Made by a program: the position numbers and the translations under genes
Source: Corynebacterium argentoratense DSM 44202
GTDB taxonomy: Bacteria; Actinomycetota; Actinomycetes; Mycobacteriales; Mycobacteriaceae
NCBI RefSeq assembly: GCF_000590555.1
Contig: NC_022198.1
Coordinates: 1,318,583-1,382,582, forward strand
Length of the DNA: 64,000 bases
Reading direction: 5' to 3'
In this document: positions 54,859 to 64,000 of the stretch, piece after piece
Layout: each line of letters starts with the position of its first letter
Position numbering within the stretch: position 1 is the first letter of the stretch
Notes under the pieces: generated by a model
What the model saw: only the letters and a program-made list of their open reading frames with translations
What the model was told of the DNA's origin: nothing
Database searches by the model: none

Positions 54859-56310
54859 TTAGGCACCCGCCCGTTCCTGCAAGGCCAAGACAATCTCCTC
54901 CGAGGCCATCGTCACGGTGCCAGCACCCATGGTCAGCACAATGTCACCCGGGCGCACGATCTTCGCGACAGTTGCAGCCACCTGGGAAAAATCAGGCTGG
55001 TACACCACGGATGTCGTCATCTTACCCGCGATGATGCGCCCATCAATCCCCTCCACGGGCTCCTCGCGGGCGCCGAAAATATCCAACAGCACCACCTTGT
55101 CCGCAGCGGACAAGGCCTCCGCAAACTCATGCTGGAACTCGATCGTGCGACTGTACAAATGCGGCTGGAAAGCAACAATCACACGGCCACTGCCCTTTTG
55201 CTCAACCTTCTCGCGCGAAGCCTTCAGCACGGCTGCGACCTCCGTCGGATGGTGCGCATAGTCGTCAAACACCTGAACAGCCTCCGTACCGGGCTGCAGC
55301 ACGACCTCGCCCTTGTATTCAAAGCGGCGGCGCACACCAGAAAAATCGCTCACACCCCGGGCCAAAGCCTGCGGGTCACCACCAACGCATGCACCCGCAA
55401 CAATCGCAGCAGCAGCATTCAGCGCCATATGCAGCCCAGGAACCTGCAAGTCGACTTCGACCTCGCCGGAGGCCAACGCCACCGAAAAATGTGAGCCTGA
55501 CGCCGTGGTTTCCACACCACTAACAACCGCCGCAGCCGGCACTGAAGGATGCTGCGCGCACGCCTGCTCAGTGCCATAACCAACAACCTTGCAACCAACA
55601 CCAGCATCAAGGCAACGCTTCGCCAAGGCAGCAGCATGCTCGTCATCCAGACCCACAATCAACGTGTCAGACACTAGTGCGGCAAAATCATCAAACACCT
55701 TGAAATAGGCCAAAGGAGTGCCAAAGAAATCCAAATGATCCGGCTCAATGTTGGTCACCACCGCCACATCCGGCGCATAGGTCAACAACGAAGCATCGGA
55801 TTCGTCAGCCTCCGCCACGAACACCCGGCCACTGCCATGATGAGCATTTGTGCCAGCCTTATTCAGCTGCCCTCCGATAGCGAAACTCGGATCCAAACCA
55901 GCAGCCTGCATCGCCACAACAGTCATCGACGTCGTCGACGTCTTACCGTGGGTGCCGGCGATCAACACCTGGGTGGAGCCCTCCATCACCTTCGCCAACA
56001 AATCAGAACGACGGATCACCGGAATACCCAACCGCTGCGCTTCAACAAGCTCAGGGTTATCCTTCGGGATCGCAGCAAAGGACGTCACCACAACCGTCGG
56101 CGGCTCACCCGCCAACGACAAATTCGCGGCGTCATGACCAATGGCAACCTTCGCCCCCATCGACCGCAACGCCAAGACCACACGCGAATCCTTCGCATCC
56201 GACCCCGTCACCACAGCACCCCGGCTGAGCAAAATACGGGCAACACCGGACATCCCGGCACCACCGATGCCCACCAAATGCACCCGTGACAGATCAACAC
56301 TTTCAACCAT
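54859..56310 (-). CDS. murC: UDP-N-acetylmuramate-L-alanine ligase
   Basis: Adds L-Ala to UDP-MurNAc (483 residues from ATG 56310, [19 protein letters not shown]). ATP loop [13 protein letters not shown] near residue 120, central DYAHHPTEV, and the N-terminal UDP-binding GIGGAGMSG. The frame continues 65 codons upstream through the intergenic gap and murG's end in atypical sequence, so the internal ATG is used. It begins 34 bases after murG. Confidence 0.97.
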   Translation of the reverse strand: MVESVDLSRVHLVGIGGAGMSGVARILLSRGAVVTGSDAKDSRVVLALRSMGAKVAIGHDAANLSLAGEPPTVVVTSFAAIPKDNPELVEAQRLGIPVIRRSDLLAKVMEGSTQVLIAGTHGKTSTTSMTVVAMQAAGLDPSFAIGGQLNKAGTNAHHGSGRVFVAEADESDASLLTYAPDVAVVTNIEPDHLDFFGTPLAYFKVFDDFAALVSDTLIVGLDDEHAAALAKRCLDAGVGCKVVGYGTEQACAQHPSVPAAAVVSGVETTASGSHFSVALASGEVEVDLQVPGLHMALNAAAAIVAGACVGGDPQALARGVSDFSGVRRRFEYKGEVVLQPGTEAVQVFDDYAHHPTEVAAVLKASREKVEQKGSGRVIVAFQPHLYSRTIEFQHEFAEALSAADKVVLLDIFGAREEPVEGIDGRIIAGKMTTSVVYQPDFSQVAATVAKIVRPGDIVLTMGAGTVTMASEEIVLALQERAGA

Positions 56311-56344
56311 CAACAGCCGCCTTCCAGACGAAAAAAACAAAAAC

Positions 56345-57412
56345 CTAGCGTTTAACACTCGCGAGCACACGCGCGGCAATCTCCCCCGCGGCGTCATCAC
56401 TACAACACGACGCCACCGCAACACGCGCAACCTCATAGCGCTCCGGGTCAGCCATGGCAGACACTGCGTCCACAATGGCCTGCGCCGACAGATCAGCATC
56501 ATCAATCATGACGGCACCACCAGCATTAACGACGCCGCGTGCATTCAGCGCCTGCTCACCATTACCGTGCGGCAAAGGCACATAAATCGCCGGCACACCC
56601 GCCTGAGTGACCTCCGCGACCGTCATCGCACCCGAACGACACACGGTAATATCCGCAACAGCCAACGCCTCCGCCATCGCATCAATATAAGCAACCGGGA
56701 AATACCCCTTACGCGGTTGCGGCGAAGAATTATTCTTGCCATAAGCGTGCAGCACCTGGAAGCCCAACGCCACCAAGTCCTCCACAGCACCGTCAATAGC
56801 ACGGTTAATCGAAGCAGCACCCTGGCTACCGCCGGTAACAACCACCGTCTTCATCGACGAAGACAAACCCCACCGGGCGCGGGCACGACCGGCCAACACG
56901 CGGGGATCCTCCCCAGACGTCAACGTCTTACGCAGCGGAATACCCACCACATCACCCGGCATGCCAGACCCCGACACAGCATTCAAACCCACCCCGCCCA
57001 AACGCACACCCAACTTGTTAGCCACACCAGCACGCGCATTGGACTCATGCACAAAAAACGGCAGCCCCAACTGGCGCGCGGCAAGGTACGCGGGCGCCGA
57101 CACATAACCGCCGAAACCAATCACGGCATCCACGCGCCGCTCGCGCATGATCTTCTTCGCCTGACTCACCGCCTGCCACACCCCCTTAGGCAGACGCAGC
57201 AACGCCATGTTGAGCTTGCGGGGCACCGGCACAGGGGGAATCAAATCGAGATCGTAACCCCGAGCAGGAACAATGTCTTTTTCCAAACCCTTTGGCGACC
57301 CCAGAGCGCACACATACGCCCCACGATCACGCAAAGCGTCCGCCACAGCCAAGGCAGGCTCAATATGGCCGGCAGTGCCACCACCAGCAACCATCACACG
57401 AACTTCACTCAT
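56345..57412 (-). CDS. murG: Lipid II synthase MurG
   Basis: Transfers GlcNAc to lipid I at the membrane inner face (355 residues). Glycine-rich loops [20 protein letters not shown] and [13 protein letters not shown]; the donor-site block [20 protein letters not shown]. The start overlaps the ftsW stop (ATGA). Confidence 0.97.
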   Translation of the reverse strand: MSEVRVMVAGGGTAGHIEPALAVADALRDRGAYVCALGSPKGLEKDIVPARGYDLDLIPPVPVPRKLNMALLRLPKGVWQAVSQAKKIMRERRVDAVIGFGGYVSAPAYLAARQLGLPFFVHESNARAGVANKLGVRLGGVGLNAVSGSGMPGDVVGIPLRKTLTSGEDPRVLAGRARARWGLSSSMKTVVVTGGSQGAASINRAIDGAVEDLVALGFQVLHAYGKNNSSPQPRKGYFPVAYIDAMAEALAVADITVCRSGAMTVAEVTQAGVPAIYVPLPHGNGEQALNARGVVNAGGAVMIDDADLSAQAIVDAVSAMADPERYEVARVAVASCCSDDAAGEIAARVLASVKR

Positions 57413-58857
57413 TTGGTTCTCCTCGTGGGCCTAGAATTCCTCGTTGGCCTAGAATTCCTCGTCGGCCTCGAATCCCTGTCTTGCAGCATGGATGGACGCG
57501 ACGTCCTCTCCGCTACAGTACGCGCAGTCGGCCGCGACTCTGTACGCACCCGGGGCGCCCGCGCAGGCGGCGTCAAGAAACCCTCCGTCACCGGCTGTGG
57601 CTCAGGCAAGCGCAACAAGTGATCCAACGAGGGCTTACCAAAGGACTGCATAGCAGAGACCGTCTCTGGCTCATGCCGGGCACAGTTGGCCAGCAGCCCC
57701 ATTGACCCCAAGGTAATAATCGCCGAGGTACCACCAGCGGAAATCATTGGAAGCTGAATACCCGTCACCGGCGCCAAACCAATAACGTAGGCAATATTGA
57801 TGAAGGCCTGCACCACCACGCCTCCGGTCAGCGTGGCAGCCAGCAGTGACAAGAAAGAATTGTTGATCCGCAAAGCCGTGCGGACACCAAAGAAAGCAAG
57901 TGCCGCGAACAGGGCGATCACCATCGTGCCGCCCCACAGGCCCAACTCTTCACCAATGATGGCGAAGATAAAGTCGTTTTTAGCCTCCGGCAGATAGAAC
58001 CACTTCGCACGGGACTGGCCCAAACCAACACCCCACAGCGAACCATCCGCCAAGGACAAAAAGCCCTGGTAGGACTGGAACGCATGCCCACGCGTGTCAG
58101 CAAAGTGGCCAAACAGAGCATCAAAGTAGACGGTGAAACGGTGGGAGCGGAAACCGCCCTGGGAGGCCAAGCCCAACAGGCCCAGCACCACCGCACCAGC
58201 GGCGGCGAAAATCCACCGGCGGTTCACGCCAGCAAAATACATCACCAAGGCCACCACCAGCAGGTAAGCCATAGCCATGCCGATATCGCCCTGCAGGACA
58301 ATCAGCAGCAAAAACCCACCGGCAACAGCGGTGAAGGTGGCAAACCTACTGCTCCAGCCCCGGCTGTCAGCCCGGCCGACCTCAGGAGCTAAGTAGAACG
58401 AGCCCCACACGGCGATCGCTACCTTCGCTACCTCCGAAGGCTGCAGACGCAAAGGACCGAGCACAATCCACGACTGGGAACCGACCTCTTCCTTACCCGT
58501 ACCAATACCTGGAATGAGCACCAGAAGAAGTAGCACAGCGGTGATAACCAGCAGCAGCGGTGCCAAACGCTGGATATGCGCGGGGTTCATCCTCAACCCC
58601 ACCCACATTGCGACAAAGCCAGCAACCACCATGACCGCCTGGCGGATGGTGATCGCCCACGGGGAGGCATCGTCAATGACAGACCATGTCATCGACGAGC
58701 TCATCACCATGATCAAACCAAAAAAGGCGAGGATAGTCACCGTCGCCAAAATCATGTAGTAGTCCGTCATGGGGCGCGCCAACACGTCGGCAACAAACCC
58801 GGACACGCGTCCCTTCGGTGGGCGGACGTGTTCGCGTTTCTGGGCGGGAGTGCTCAT
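57409..58857 (-). CDS. ftsW: Division-specific lipid II polymerase FtsW
   Basis: SEDS glycosyltransferase (482 residues, ten membrane helices). SEDS motifs seen: RLQPSEVAKVAIAVW, GDIGMAMAYLL, KNDFIFAIIGEELGLWG and ISAGGTSAII. A cytoplasmic basic tail contains three tandem SRPTRN-type repeats coded by 18-bp DNA repeats. The start overlaps the murD stop (ATGA). Confidence 0.97.
   Translation of the reverse strand: MSTPAQKREHVRPPKGRVSGFVADVLARPMTDYYMILATVTILAFFGLIMVMSSSMTWSVIDDASPWAITIRQAVMVVAGFVAMWVGLRMNPAHIQRLAPLLLVITAVLLLLVLIPGIGTGKEEVGSQSWIVLGPLRLQPSEVAKVAIAVWGSFYLAPEVGRADSRGWSSRFATFTAVAGGFLLLIVLQGDIGMAMAYLLVVALVMYFAGVNRRWIFAAAGAVVLGLLGLASQGGFRSHRFTVYFDALFGHFADTRGHAFQSYQGFLSLADGSLWGVGLGQSRAKWFYLPEAKNDFIFAIIGEELGLWGGTMVIALFAALAFFGVRTALRINNSFLSLLAATLTGGVVVQAFINIAYVIGLAPVTGIQLPMISAGGTSAIITLGSMGLLANCARHEPETVSAMQSFGKPSLDHLLRLPEPQPVTEGFLTPPARAPRVRTESRPTARTVAERTSRPSMLQDRDSRPTRNSRPTRNSRPTRRTK
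57428..57481. repeat. Three 18-bp tandem repeats in the ftsW tail
   Basis: Units 57428-57445, 57446-57463 and 57464-57481. The first two differ at one base (GGCCTAGAATTCCTCGT core); the third is degenerate. They encode SRPTRN repeats at the FtsW C-terminus. In-frame units can change number without a frameshift. Confidence 0.85.
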
Positions 58858-60230
58858 CGCGCAAACCTCCTGGCGGCATCGGCGAACAGGTCACCGCGCT
58901 GCCCCATACCTGTAAACATGTCTAATGACGCCGCGGCCGGCGCCAGCACCACAGATTGCCCGGGTTGGGCCGCAGCAGCTGCCGCAGCGACAAGTTCCTC
59001 CGTGGCTGCCACCGGGTCGGTGCTGTCTGTCACGACAATGGGTAGATCGGGGCGGGCATCCAGCAGCGCTTGGCGGATTACCTCGCGATCGACCCCCATC
59101 AAGTAGGCTGCTGCCATATGCGGTGCGTGCTCGCGCACTAGCTCGGCAACATCCGCACCCTTGAGCTGGCCACCAGCAACCCAGTGCACTCCACTTTGGC
59201 CACGCAGTGCGGCATCCGCAGCGTGTGGATTGGTGGCCTTGGAATTATCAACAAAAGCCACCCCGTTATGTTCGTGTACCACCTGGCCACGGTGCCCGGA
59301 AACTTCAAAAGTATCCAATGCGCGGGCGATAGCCTGCGGTTCAACGCCCTGCGAACGCGCCAATGCCGCTGCCGCCAACGCATCGTACACGCCCGCCGGT
59401 CCTGCCGGGGAAATCCCCTCGGCGCTAGCTAGCACTCCTCCACCGAACGCACGGTCAACGAGCATCCCATCTTCCACACCGAGCTCGCCGTCCAGCGGAA
59501 TGCCGCTACCAAAAGCGATAACGTCGCGGGCGCCAGCGACCCGCACCACCGCGGCGTCATCACGGGAAATAATCGCAACATCGCTATCAAGCAACTTGGC
59601 TTTGGCCAGCGCATAGGCATCGAAACTTCCGTGCCAATCGATGTGATCATCAGCCAAGTTCAACAGCACCCCAGCTGCCGGGTGGATCGTCGACGACCAG
59701 TGCAGCTGGAAACTGGACAGTTCCGCGACAATGACATCAATTCGGGGCTCCGCCAGCAGCGCATCGCTCACCGAGACCCCAATGTTGCCCACGGCCTCTG
59801 CTTTAAAGCCGCCCTCGGACAACATGGCTGCAGCCATCGCCGTGGTTGTGGTCTTTCCGTTGGTGCCGGTGATCGCCAACCACGTGCGGGGCGCACCACA
59901 CGCACCGGCGGAATCCAGGCGCCACGCCAATTCGACGTCACCAATGACCTCAACGCCAGCCTCAGCAGCCGCCACCAGAACAGCCGAATCGGGCCGCCAC
60001 CCCGGCGACGTCACCACCAAATCAACCGAATCCAAGGATTCGCGCAGCTGCGCGGTTGACCACGCTTCGACCTCCGTAGCCTCCTGCACGCGGAAACGCG
60101 CGGTCTCATTATCGTCGGCCACCCGAACATCCGCCCCAACGCGTGCAAGAAGACGGGCACACCCCGCGCCAGACACACCGGCACCCGCAACAACGACACG
60201 GCCCAGAGACTCAGCCGAAAACTCACACAT
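58854..60230 (-). CDS. murD: UDP-MurNAc-L-Ala-D-Glu ligase
   Basis: Adds D-glutamate in peptidoglycan precursor synthesis (458 residues). N-terminal VVVAGAGVSGAGCARLLA, ATP loop ITGTNGKTTTTAMAA near residue 122, NLADDHIDWHGS and the C-terminal VLAPAAASLDMF. Overlaps ftsW by four bases; 25 bases after mraY. Confidence 0.97.
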   Translation of the reverse strand: MCEFSAESLGRVVVAGAGVSGAGCARLLARVGADVRVADDNETARFRVQEATEVEAWSTAQLRESLDSVDLVVTSPGWRPDSAVLVAAAEAGVEVIGDVELAWRLDSAGACGAPRTWLAITGTNGKTTTTAMAAAMLSEGGFKAEAVGNIGVSVSDALLAEPRIDVIVAELSSFQLHWSSTIHPAAGVLLNLADDHIDWHGSFDAYALAKAKLLDSDVAIISRDDAAVVRVAGARDVIAFGSGIPLDGELGVEDGMLVDRAFGGGVLASAEGISPAGPAGVYDALAAAALARSQGVEPQAIARALDTFEVSGHRGQVVHEHNGVAFVDNSKATNPHAADAALRGQSGVHWVAGGQLKGADVAELVREHAPHMAAAYLMGVDREVIRQALLDARPDLPIVVTDSTDPVAATEELVAAAAAAAQPGQSVVLAPAAASLDMFTGMGQRGDLFADAARRFAR

Positions 60231-60255
60231 CGGAACTCCTTACGCAGCAACCGGC

Positions 60256-61356
60256 CTAAACGCCAGCAGCCGTCAACCAATCCGTGTAGAACAACGCAAT
60301 GCCGATCATGCAGGCCATCGCGGTAATCAACCAGAAACGAATAACCACCATGGTCTCCGCCCAGCCACCATTTTCAAAGTGGTGATGGAAGGGGGCCATG
60401 CGGAAAAAGCGCGTGCCCTTCGTGCGGAACACCACAACCTGAATCGCAACGGATGCAGCCTCGATCACGAACAGCGCACCCACGACAACCATCAGCAGCT
60501 CGGTGCGGGAAGCAATCGAAATACCTGCAACCAAACCGCCCAAAGCCAAGGAGCCCGTATCGCCCATGAAGATCTTCGCCGGGGCCGCGTTCCACCACAA
60601 AAAGCCCAAGCAGGCGCCCAGTCCAGCGGCGGTCAGTACAGCCAAATCAAGAGGGTCACGCACCGAGTAGCAACCAGGCACAGCAGCAACCGAGCAAGAA
60701 TTACGGAATTGCCAGAAGGTCACAATCGAGTAAGTACCCAGCACCATCGCGGTGGACCCAGCAGCCAAACCGTCCAAACCATCAGTCAGGTTCACGGCAT
60801 TCGACCACGCCGAAACCACAATGTAGATAAACAGCAAGAACAGCAGCAGGCCGATGATCTTCGGCCCGACGGCCAAAGTGAAAGTGCCGATATCACGCAC
60901 AAAGCTAAGTTTCTCCGAGCCTGGCGTCAGGCCGTGTTCGTCGGGGAACTGCAGCAACGCCACGCCGAAGCCCAAAGACACAGCAAGTTGGCCAATCAGC
61001 TTGGCTTTCTTGTTCAGACCCAAGTTCCGGACCTTGACCAGCTTGATGTAGTCGTCAGCAAAACCCAGAGCACCCAGGCCCACGGTGAGCCCCAGCACCA
61101 GCAGACCCGAGGCGGTGAACCCACCGGTACCACGAATCATCGAGTAGAGGTTGGTGACCACATAGGCGAACACAATGCCCGTCAAAATCGCGATGCCACC
61201 CATGGTGGGGGTGCCGCGCTTGCGCAGGTGCGACTTGGGGCCTTCCTCGCGGATCTCCTGCCCCAGGCCTTCCGCGCTGAATCGACGGATCAGCACCGGA
61301 GTAAAGAAGATCGCCACCAGGAAGCTCAATGCCCCACTGATAATTATCTGAGTCAC
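60256..61356 (-). CDS. mraY: Phospho-MurNAc-pentapeptide transferase
   Basis: Makes lipid I by moving phospho-MurNAc-pentapeptide onto decaprenyl phosphate (366 residues, ten membrane helices). Motifs: [11 protein letters not shown], the Asp pair [32 protein letters not shown] and [10 protein letters not shown]. 79 bases after murF. Confidence 0.97.
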   Translation of the reverse strand: MTQIIISGALSFLVAIFFTPVLIRRFSAEGLGQEIREEGPKSHLRKRGTPTMGGIAILTGIVFAYVVTNLYSMIRGTGGFTASGLLVLGLTVGLGALGFADDYIKLVKVRNLGLNKKAKLIGQLAVSLGFGVALLQFPDEHGLTPGSEKLSFVRDIGTFTLAVGPKIIGLLLFLLFIYIVVSAWSNAVNLTDGLDGLAAGSTAMVLGTYSIVTFWQFRNSCSVAAVPGCYSVRDPLDLAVLTAAGLGACLGFLWWNAAPAKIFMGDTGSLALGGLVAGISIASRTELLMVVVGALFVIEAASVAIQVVVFRTKGTRFFRMAPFHHHFENGGWAETMVVIRFWLITAMACMIGIALFYTDWLTAAGV

Positions 61357-61435
61357 TATTAAATCTCCTGCTTAAAAACGGTGCGATCGAACGAGTAAGA
61401 AGTCTAGCCGGGTGCCTGCCCGCAACCGGGGAGGC

Positions 61436-62881
61436 TCAACCAGCGGCCACAATGTCAGCAACCGACCACAGTGCTTCCGACCGCGAAGCTTTCACAAGTA
61501 TGACGTCGCGGGGCTCAATGTCGGCAGACACCGTCTGGGCGGCAGCCTGGGCGTCCGGCACTGCGCGTACCCACACACCCGCAGCCGTAGCGGCGTCAAC
61601 AAGCGCACGCATGTTGGGGTTATCCCCCACTGCCACCACACGATCGATGTGCAATTGCTGCAGTGTGGCCACAATGTCGGCGTGCTCTGCTTCGGCGTCG
61701 TCGCCGAGCTCGCCCATCTGGCCCAGCACAGCCCAACTGCGCGCGTCCTCCCGCGCCGAGGCGGTGTAAGCCAGCGCGGCGAGCCCCGCCCGAACACTGT
61801 GGGGGTTGGAGTTGTAGGAATCGTTGATGATGGTCACACCATCGGGGCGGGTGGTGACCTCCATGCGGCGACCAGAGCGCGCGACGTGAGCATTCAACCC
61901 AGTCGCAACCTGTTCCAGCGTCAAACCGGCTTGAAGGCCGGCGGCAGCAGCGGCCAAAGCGTTGGACACCTGGTGCTCGCCGAAGACCTGCAAACGCACC
62001 GGCACTTTTACCCCGCCGGCGTGCAGAACAAACGATGGCCGGGCTACCTCGTCCAACACGATGTCGGTGGCGTACACATCCGCCTGCGAGCTCTGCGTGG
62101 AATAAAAAACGCACCGCGCGTTTGTCCGTTCGGCCATGGCGCGCACGGCGTCATCATCAAAATTCAACACGGCGACGCCATCATCCGGCAGGGCTTCCAC
62201 CAACTCGCCCTTAGCGATGGCGATGTTTTCCCGCGAACCAAACTCACCCAGGTGAGCGCTGCCGACATTAAGCACGACCGAGATCCGGGGCGGCGCGATC
62301 TGCGTCAGCTTTGCGATATGACCGATGCCGCGCGCGGACATCTCCGCCACCAAAAACTGCGTCTGCGCATCGCAGCGCAGCACCGTGTACGGCATACCGA
62401 GCTCATTGTTGAAGCTTCCCGGTGGGGCCACAGTGGGGCCGGCTTGCTCAAGCACACTAGCGATGATGTCCTTCGTCGACGTCTTACCCGCCGAACCCGT
62501 CACCCCCACCACGGTCAGCTGCTCACAACGATCCACCAGTCCGCGCGCCAGCCGCGACAACCCCTGAATCACCGCCTGCGCATCGGGGTGTTCCAAACCC
62601 AAACCGGTGGTTTCGCCCGTCGCCGGCGGGCACAGCACGGCCGGGGCGTCCACATCATGTGCAGCCAGCACGCACACCGCGCCAGCCTCAATTGCTGACG
62701 CCGCGAAATCATGGCCGTCAACGTTTTCGCCCGGTAGCGCAATAAACAACGAACCCGGCTGGAGTTTGCGCGAATCAAACTCCGCGGGGGCAGTCACCCG
62801 CGCCTCCGCGATAGCCTCGGCCTGCTCATTCAAGCGGCCACCAACAATCTGTGCGATCTCCGCAACACTAAAATCCAGCAT
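61436..62881 (-). CDS. murF: UDP-MurNAc-tripeptide D-Ala-D-Ala ligase
   Basis: Adds the D-Ala-D-Ala dipeptide (481 residues). ATP loop GVTGSAGKTSTKDI, NFDDDAVRAMAERT, INDSYNSNPHSV. Its start is two bases after the murE stop. Confidence 0.97.
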   Translation of the reverse strand: MLDFSVAEIAQIVGGRLNEQAEAIAEARVTAPAEFDSRKLQPGSLFIALPGENVDGHDFAASAIEAGAVCVLAAHDVDAPAVLCPPATGETTGLGLEHPDAQAVIQGLSRLARGLVDRCEQLTVVGVTGSAGKTSTKDIIASVLEQAGPTVAPPGSFNNELGMPYTVLRCDAQTQFLVAEMSARGIGHIAKLTQIAPPRISVVLNVGSAHLGEFGSRENIAIAKGELVEALPDDGVAVLNFDDDAVRAMAERTNARCVFYSTQSSQADVYATDIVLDEVARPSFVLHAGGVKVPVRLQVFGEHQVSNALAAAAAGLQAGLTLEQVATGLNAHVARSGRRMEVTTRPDGVTIINDSYNSNPHSVRAGLAALAYTASAREDARSWAVLGQMGELGDDAEAEHADIVATLQQLHIDRVVAVGDNPNMRALVDAATAAGVWVRAVPDAQAAAQTVSADIEPRDVILVKASRSEALWSVADIVAAG

Positions 62882-62883
62882 GA

Positions 62884-64000
62884 CTACCGCTGCCTTTCCT
62901 CATCCAGCCGCGCCACAATCGCAGCTTCCAACTGCTCGCGGTCATCGAAATGGTGCGTCACTCCACCAATAATCTGGCCGGTTTCATGCCCTTTACCAGC
63001 GACAACAATGGCGTCACCCGGCTGTGCCCACGCAACGGCCTGTGCGATAGCCTGGGCGCGATCACCAATCTCTACTACCTCGGCGTTAGTCCCCTGCGTG
63101 CCCTCAAGCACAGCAGCGCGAATCAGCGCCGGATCCTCCGACCGAGGATTGTCATCGGTAACAACCACCAAGTCTGCGCAACGCGCGGCCTCACGCCCCA
63201 TCAACGGACGCTTCGCCTGGTCACGATCCCCGCCCGCGCCAACAACCACCCCAATGCGGCCTTTCACCTGGCTCGACAACTCCTCCAGGATCGCCGCAAT
63301 AGCCGCAGGCTTATGGGCGTAATCGACAACAGCCAAGAAATCTTGGCCGACATCCACACGTTGCATGCGCCCCGGCACAGCCACCTGTCCCAAAGCCTCC
63401 GCAGCGACAGCCACCCCATCCGGATCCACCACAGATACACAAGCCAACGCCATCGCAGCATTAGCCACATTAAATTCCCCCGGCAATGGAATGCTGACTT
63501 TCACAGGTTCGCCGCCCTCGCGGCGCCACACAAACGACTGGCTATTGTCCCCGGCCGTCACCCGCTGCGAGACCTCAACCCCCGCGGCGTCATGAAGCGA
63601 CAGCGTCAACGCACCCGTGCGATCCGCAAGCGTGCGACCCCACTGGTCATCCACATTGACGATAAAAGTGCACTGATCATCCGGCACAAACCAGGCGGCC
63701 TTCGCCTCAAAGTACTCCTCCATCGAATGGTGGAAATCCAAATGATCCTGGCTCAGATTATTAAAAGCCTTCACAACAAAACGCGTACCAGCAACACGCC
63801 CCAAACTAATCGCATGCGAAGACACCTCCATCACCACATCCGTCACCCCCTGATCTCGCATTGACGCGAACAACTCCTGCAACTTAGGAGCCTCGGGCGT
63901 GGTCAACTTCGTCGGCACAGCGCGACCATCGATACGCGTACCCGTCGTGCCAATCAACCCCACCTTCTTACCCTGAGCCATCAGGGCCTTTTCCATCAAA
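62884..64000 (-). CDS. murE: UDP-MurNAc-dipeptide diaminopimelate ligase, N-terminus cut by window edge
   Basis: Adds the third amino acid of the stem peptide. The window holds the last ~371 residues, beginning just after the P-loop (LMEKALMAQGKKVGLIGTTG). The DNPRSEDP motif (VVTDDNPRSEDPAL) is the signature for meso-diaminopimelate rather than lysine. AHKPAAIAAILEEL and GKGHETGQII are also typical. The frame is still open at base 64000. Confidence 0.96.
   Translation of the reverse strand, partial: LMEKALMAQGKKVGLIGTTGTRIDGRAVPTKLTTPEAPKLQELFASMRDQGVTDVVMEVSSHAISLGRVAGTRFVVKAFNNLSQDHLDFHHSMEEYFEAKAAWFVPDDQCTFIVNVDDQWGRTLADRTGALTLSLHDAAGVEVSQRVTAGDNSQSFVWRREGGEPVKVSIPLPGEFNVANAAMALACVSVVDPDGVAVAAEALGQVAVPGRMQRVDVGQDFLAVVDYAHKPAAIAAILEELSSQVKGRIGVVVGAGGDRDQAKRPLMGREAARCADLVVVTDDNPRSEDPALIRAAVLEGTQGTNAEVVEIGDRAQAIAQAVAWAQPGDAIVVAGKGHETGQIIGGVTHHFDDREQLEAAIVARLDEERQR

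Noticed and set aside
56141..57622. 493-codon plus-strand frame over murG/murC
   Set aside because: Antisense to two conserved cell-wall genes, rich in Arg/His/Thr, with no motif.

Overview
The window is actinobacterial chromosome, most likely Corynebacterium. The evidence is an atp operon preceded by an atpI-like gene, a WecA-type transferase, sua5, prmC, prfA and an Arg/Asn/Asp-rich Rho; a threonine operon (hom-thrC-thrB); and a division/cell-wall cluster running murE-murF-mraY-murD-ftsW-murG-murC-ftsQ-ftsZ-pgeF-sepF-yggT-divIVA, followed by an ileS gene with a T-box leader. MurE carries the DNPR motif of meso-diaminopimelate ligases. Base composition looks moderately GC-rich. Nearly all housekeeping genes are on the minus strand.

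Layout. 1-11.4 kb (minus): rho, prfA, prmC, sua5, wecA-like, atpI, then atpB-E-F-H-A-G, with atpG cut by the window edge. 11.7-13.4 kb (plus): an acyl-CoA ligase. 13.6-16.9 kb (minus): hom-thrC-thrB. 16.9-18.2 kb: a gene-poor stretch with a possible twin structured RNA ahead of a small secreted protein. 18.2-27.2 kb: an accessory CoA-ester catabolic cluster with a thiolase, an acyl-CoA dehydrogenase, a thioesterase, a broken class III CoA-transferase, a divergent LysR regulator, a 3-hydroxyacyl-CoA dehydrogenase, an enoyl-CoA hydratase and a TAXI-type TRAP importer. 27.4-30.9 kb: a broken glutaryl-CoA-dehydrogenase-like gene, a two-subunit CoA-transferase, a broken Pro-rich gene and an NCS1 permease behind a perfect inverted repeat. 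30.9-46.3 kb: bioF-dnaE, rarD, lspA-rluD, two lipoproteins, asparaginase, an unusual membrane-tailed exonuclease, yjdM, an orphan gene, dinB and a 41-residue secreted peptide. 46.4-64 kb (minus): T-box/ileS, divIVA and the division cluster, ending inside murE.

How the genes work together. The TRAP system would import an organic acid. The CoA-transferase, dehydrogenase, hydratase, hydroxyacyl-CoA dehydrogenase and thiolase would take it through a crotonyl-CoA-like route to acetyl-CoA under LysR control. However, the activating CoA-transferase and one dehydrogenase are broken, so the pathway looks to be decaying or rerouted. The right half supplies lipid II synthesis and the divisome.

Main unexplained signals: (i) the 10-mer TGACGCCGCG occurs 22 times, split 11:11 between strands, with A/T before it in 20 of 22; (ii) two ~150-bp units near 17.35 and 17.50 kb share GAGGGG loops closed by stems with compensating base changes; (iii) a signal-peptide-bearing micropeptide sits behind a CsoR-like G-tract palindrome; (iv) three 23-bp iteron-like repeats lie between two convergent genes; (v) there is a DnaQ-type exonuclease with a TerB-like region, a BRCT-like region and a C-terminal membrane segment; (vi) three pseudogenes cluster in the accessory region, which also looks like a rearrangement junction.
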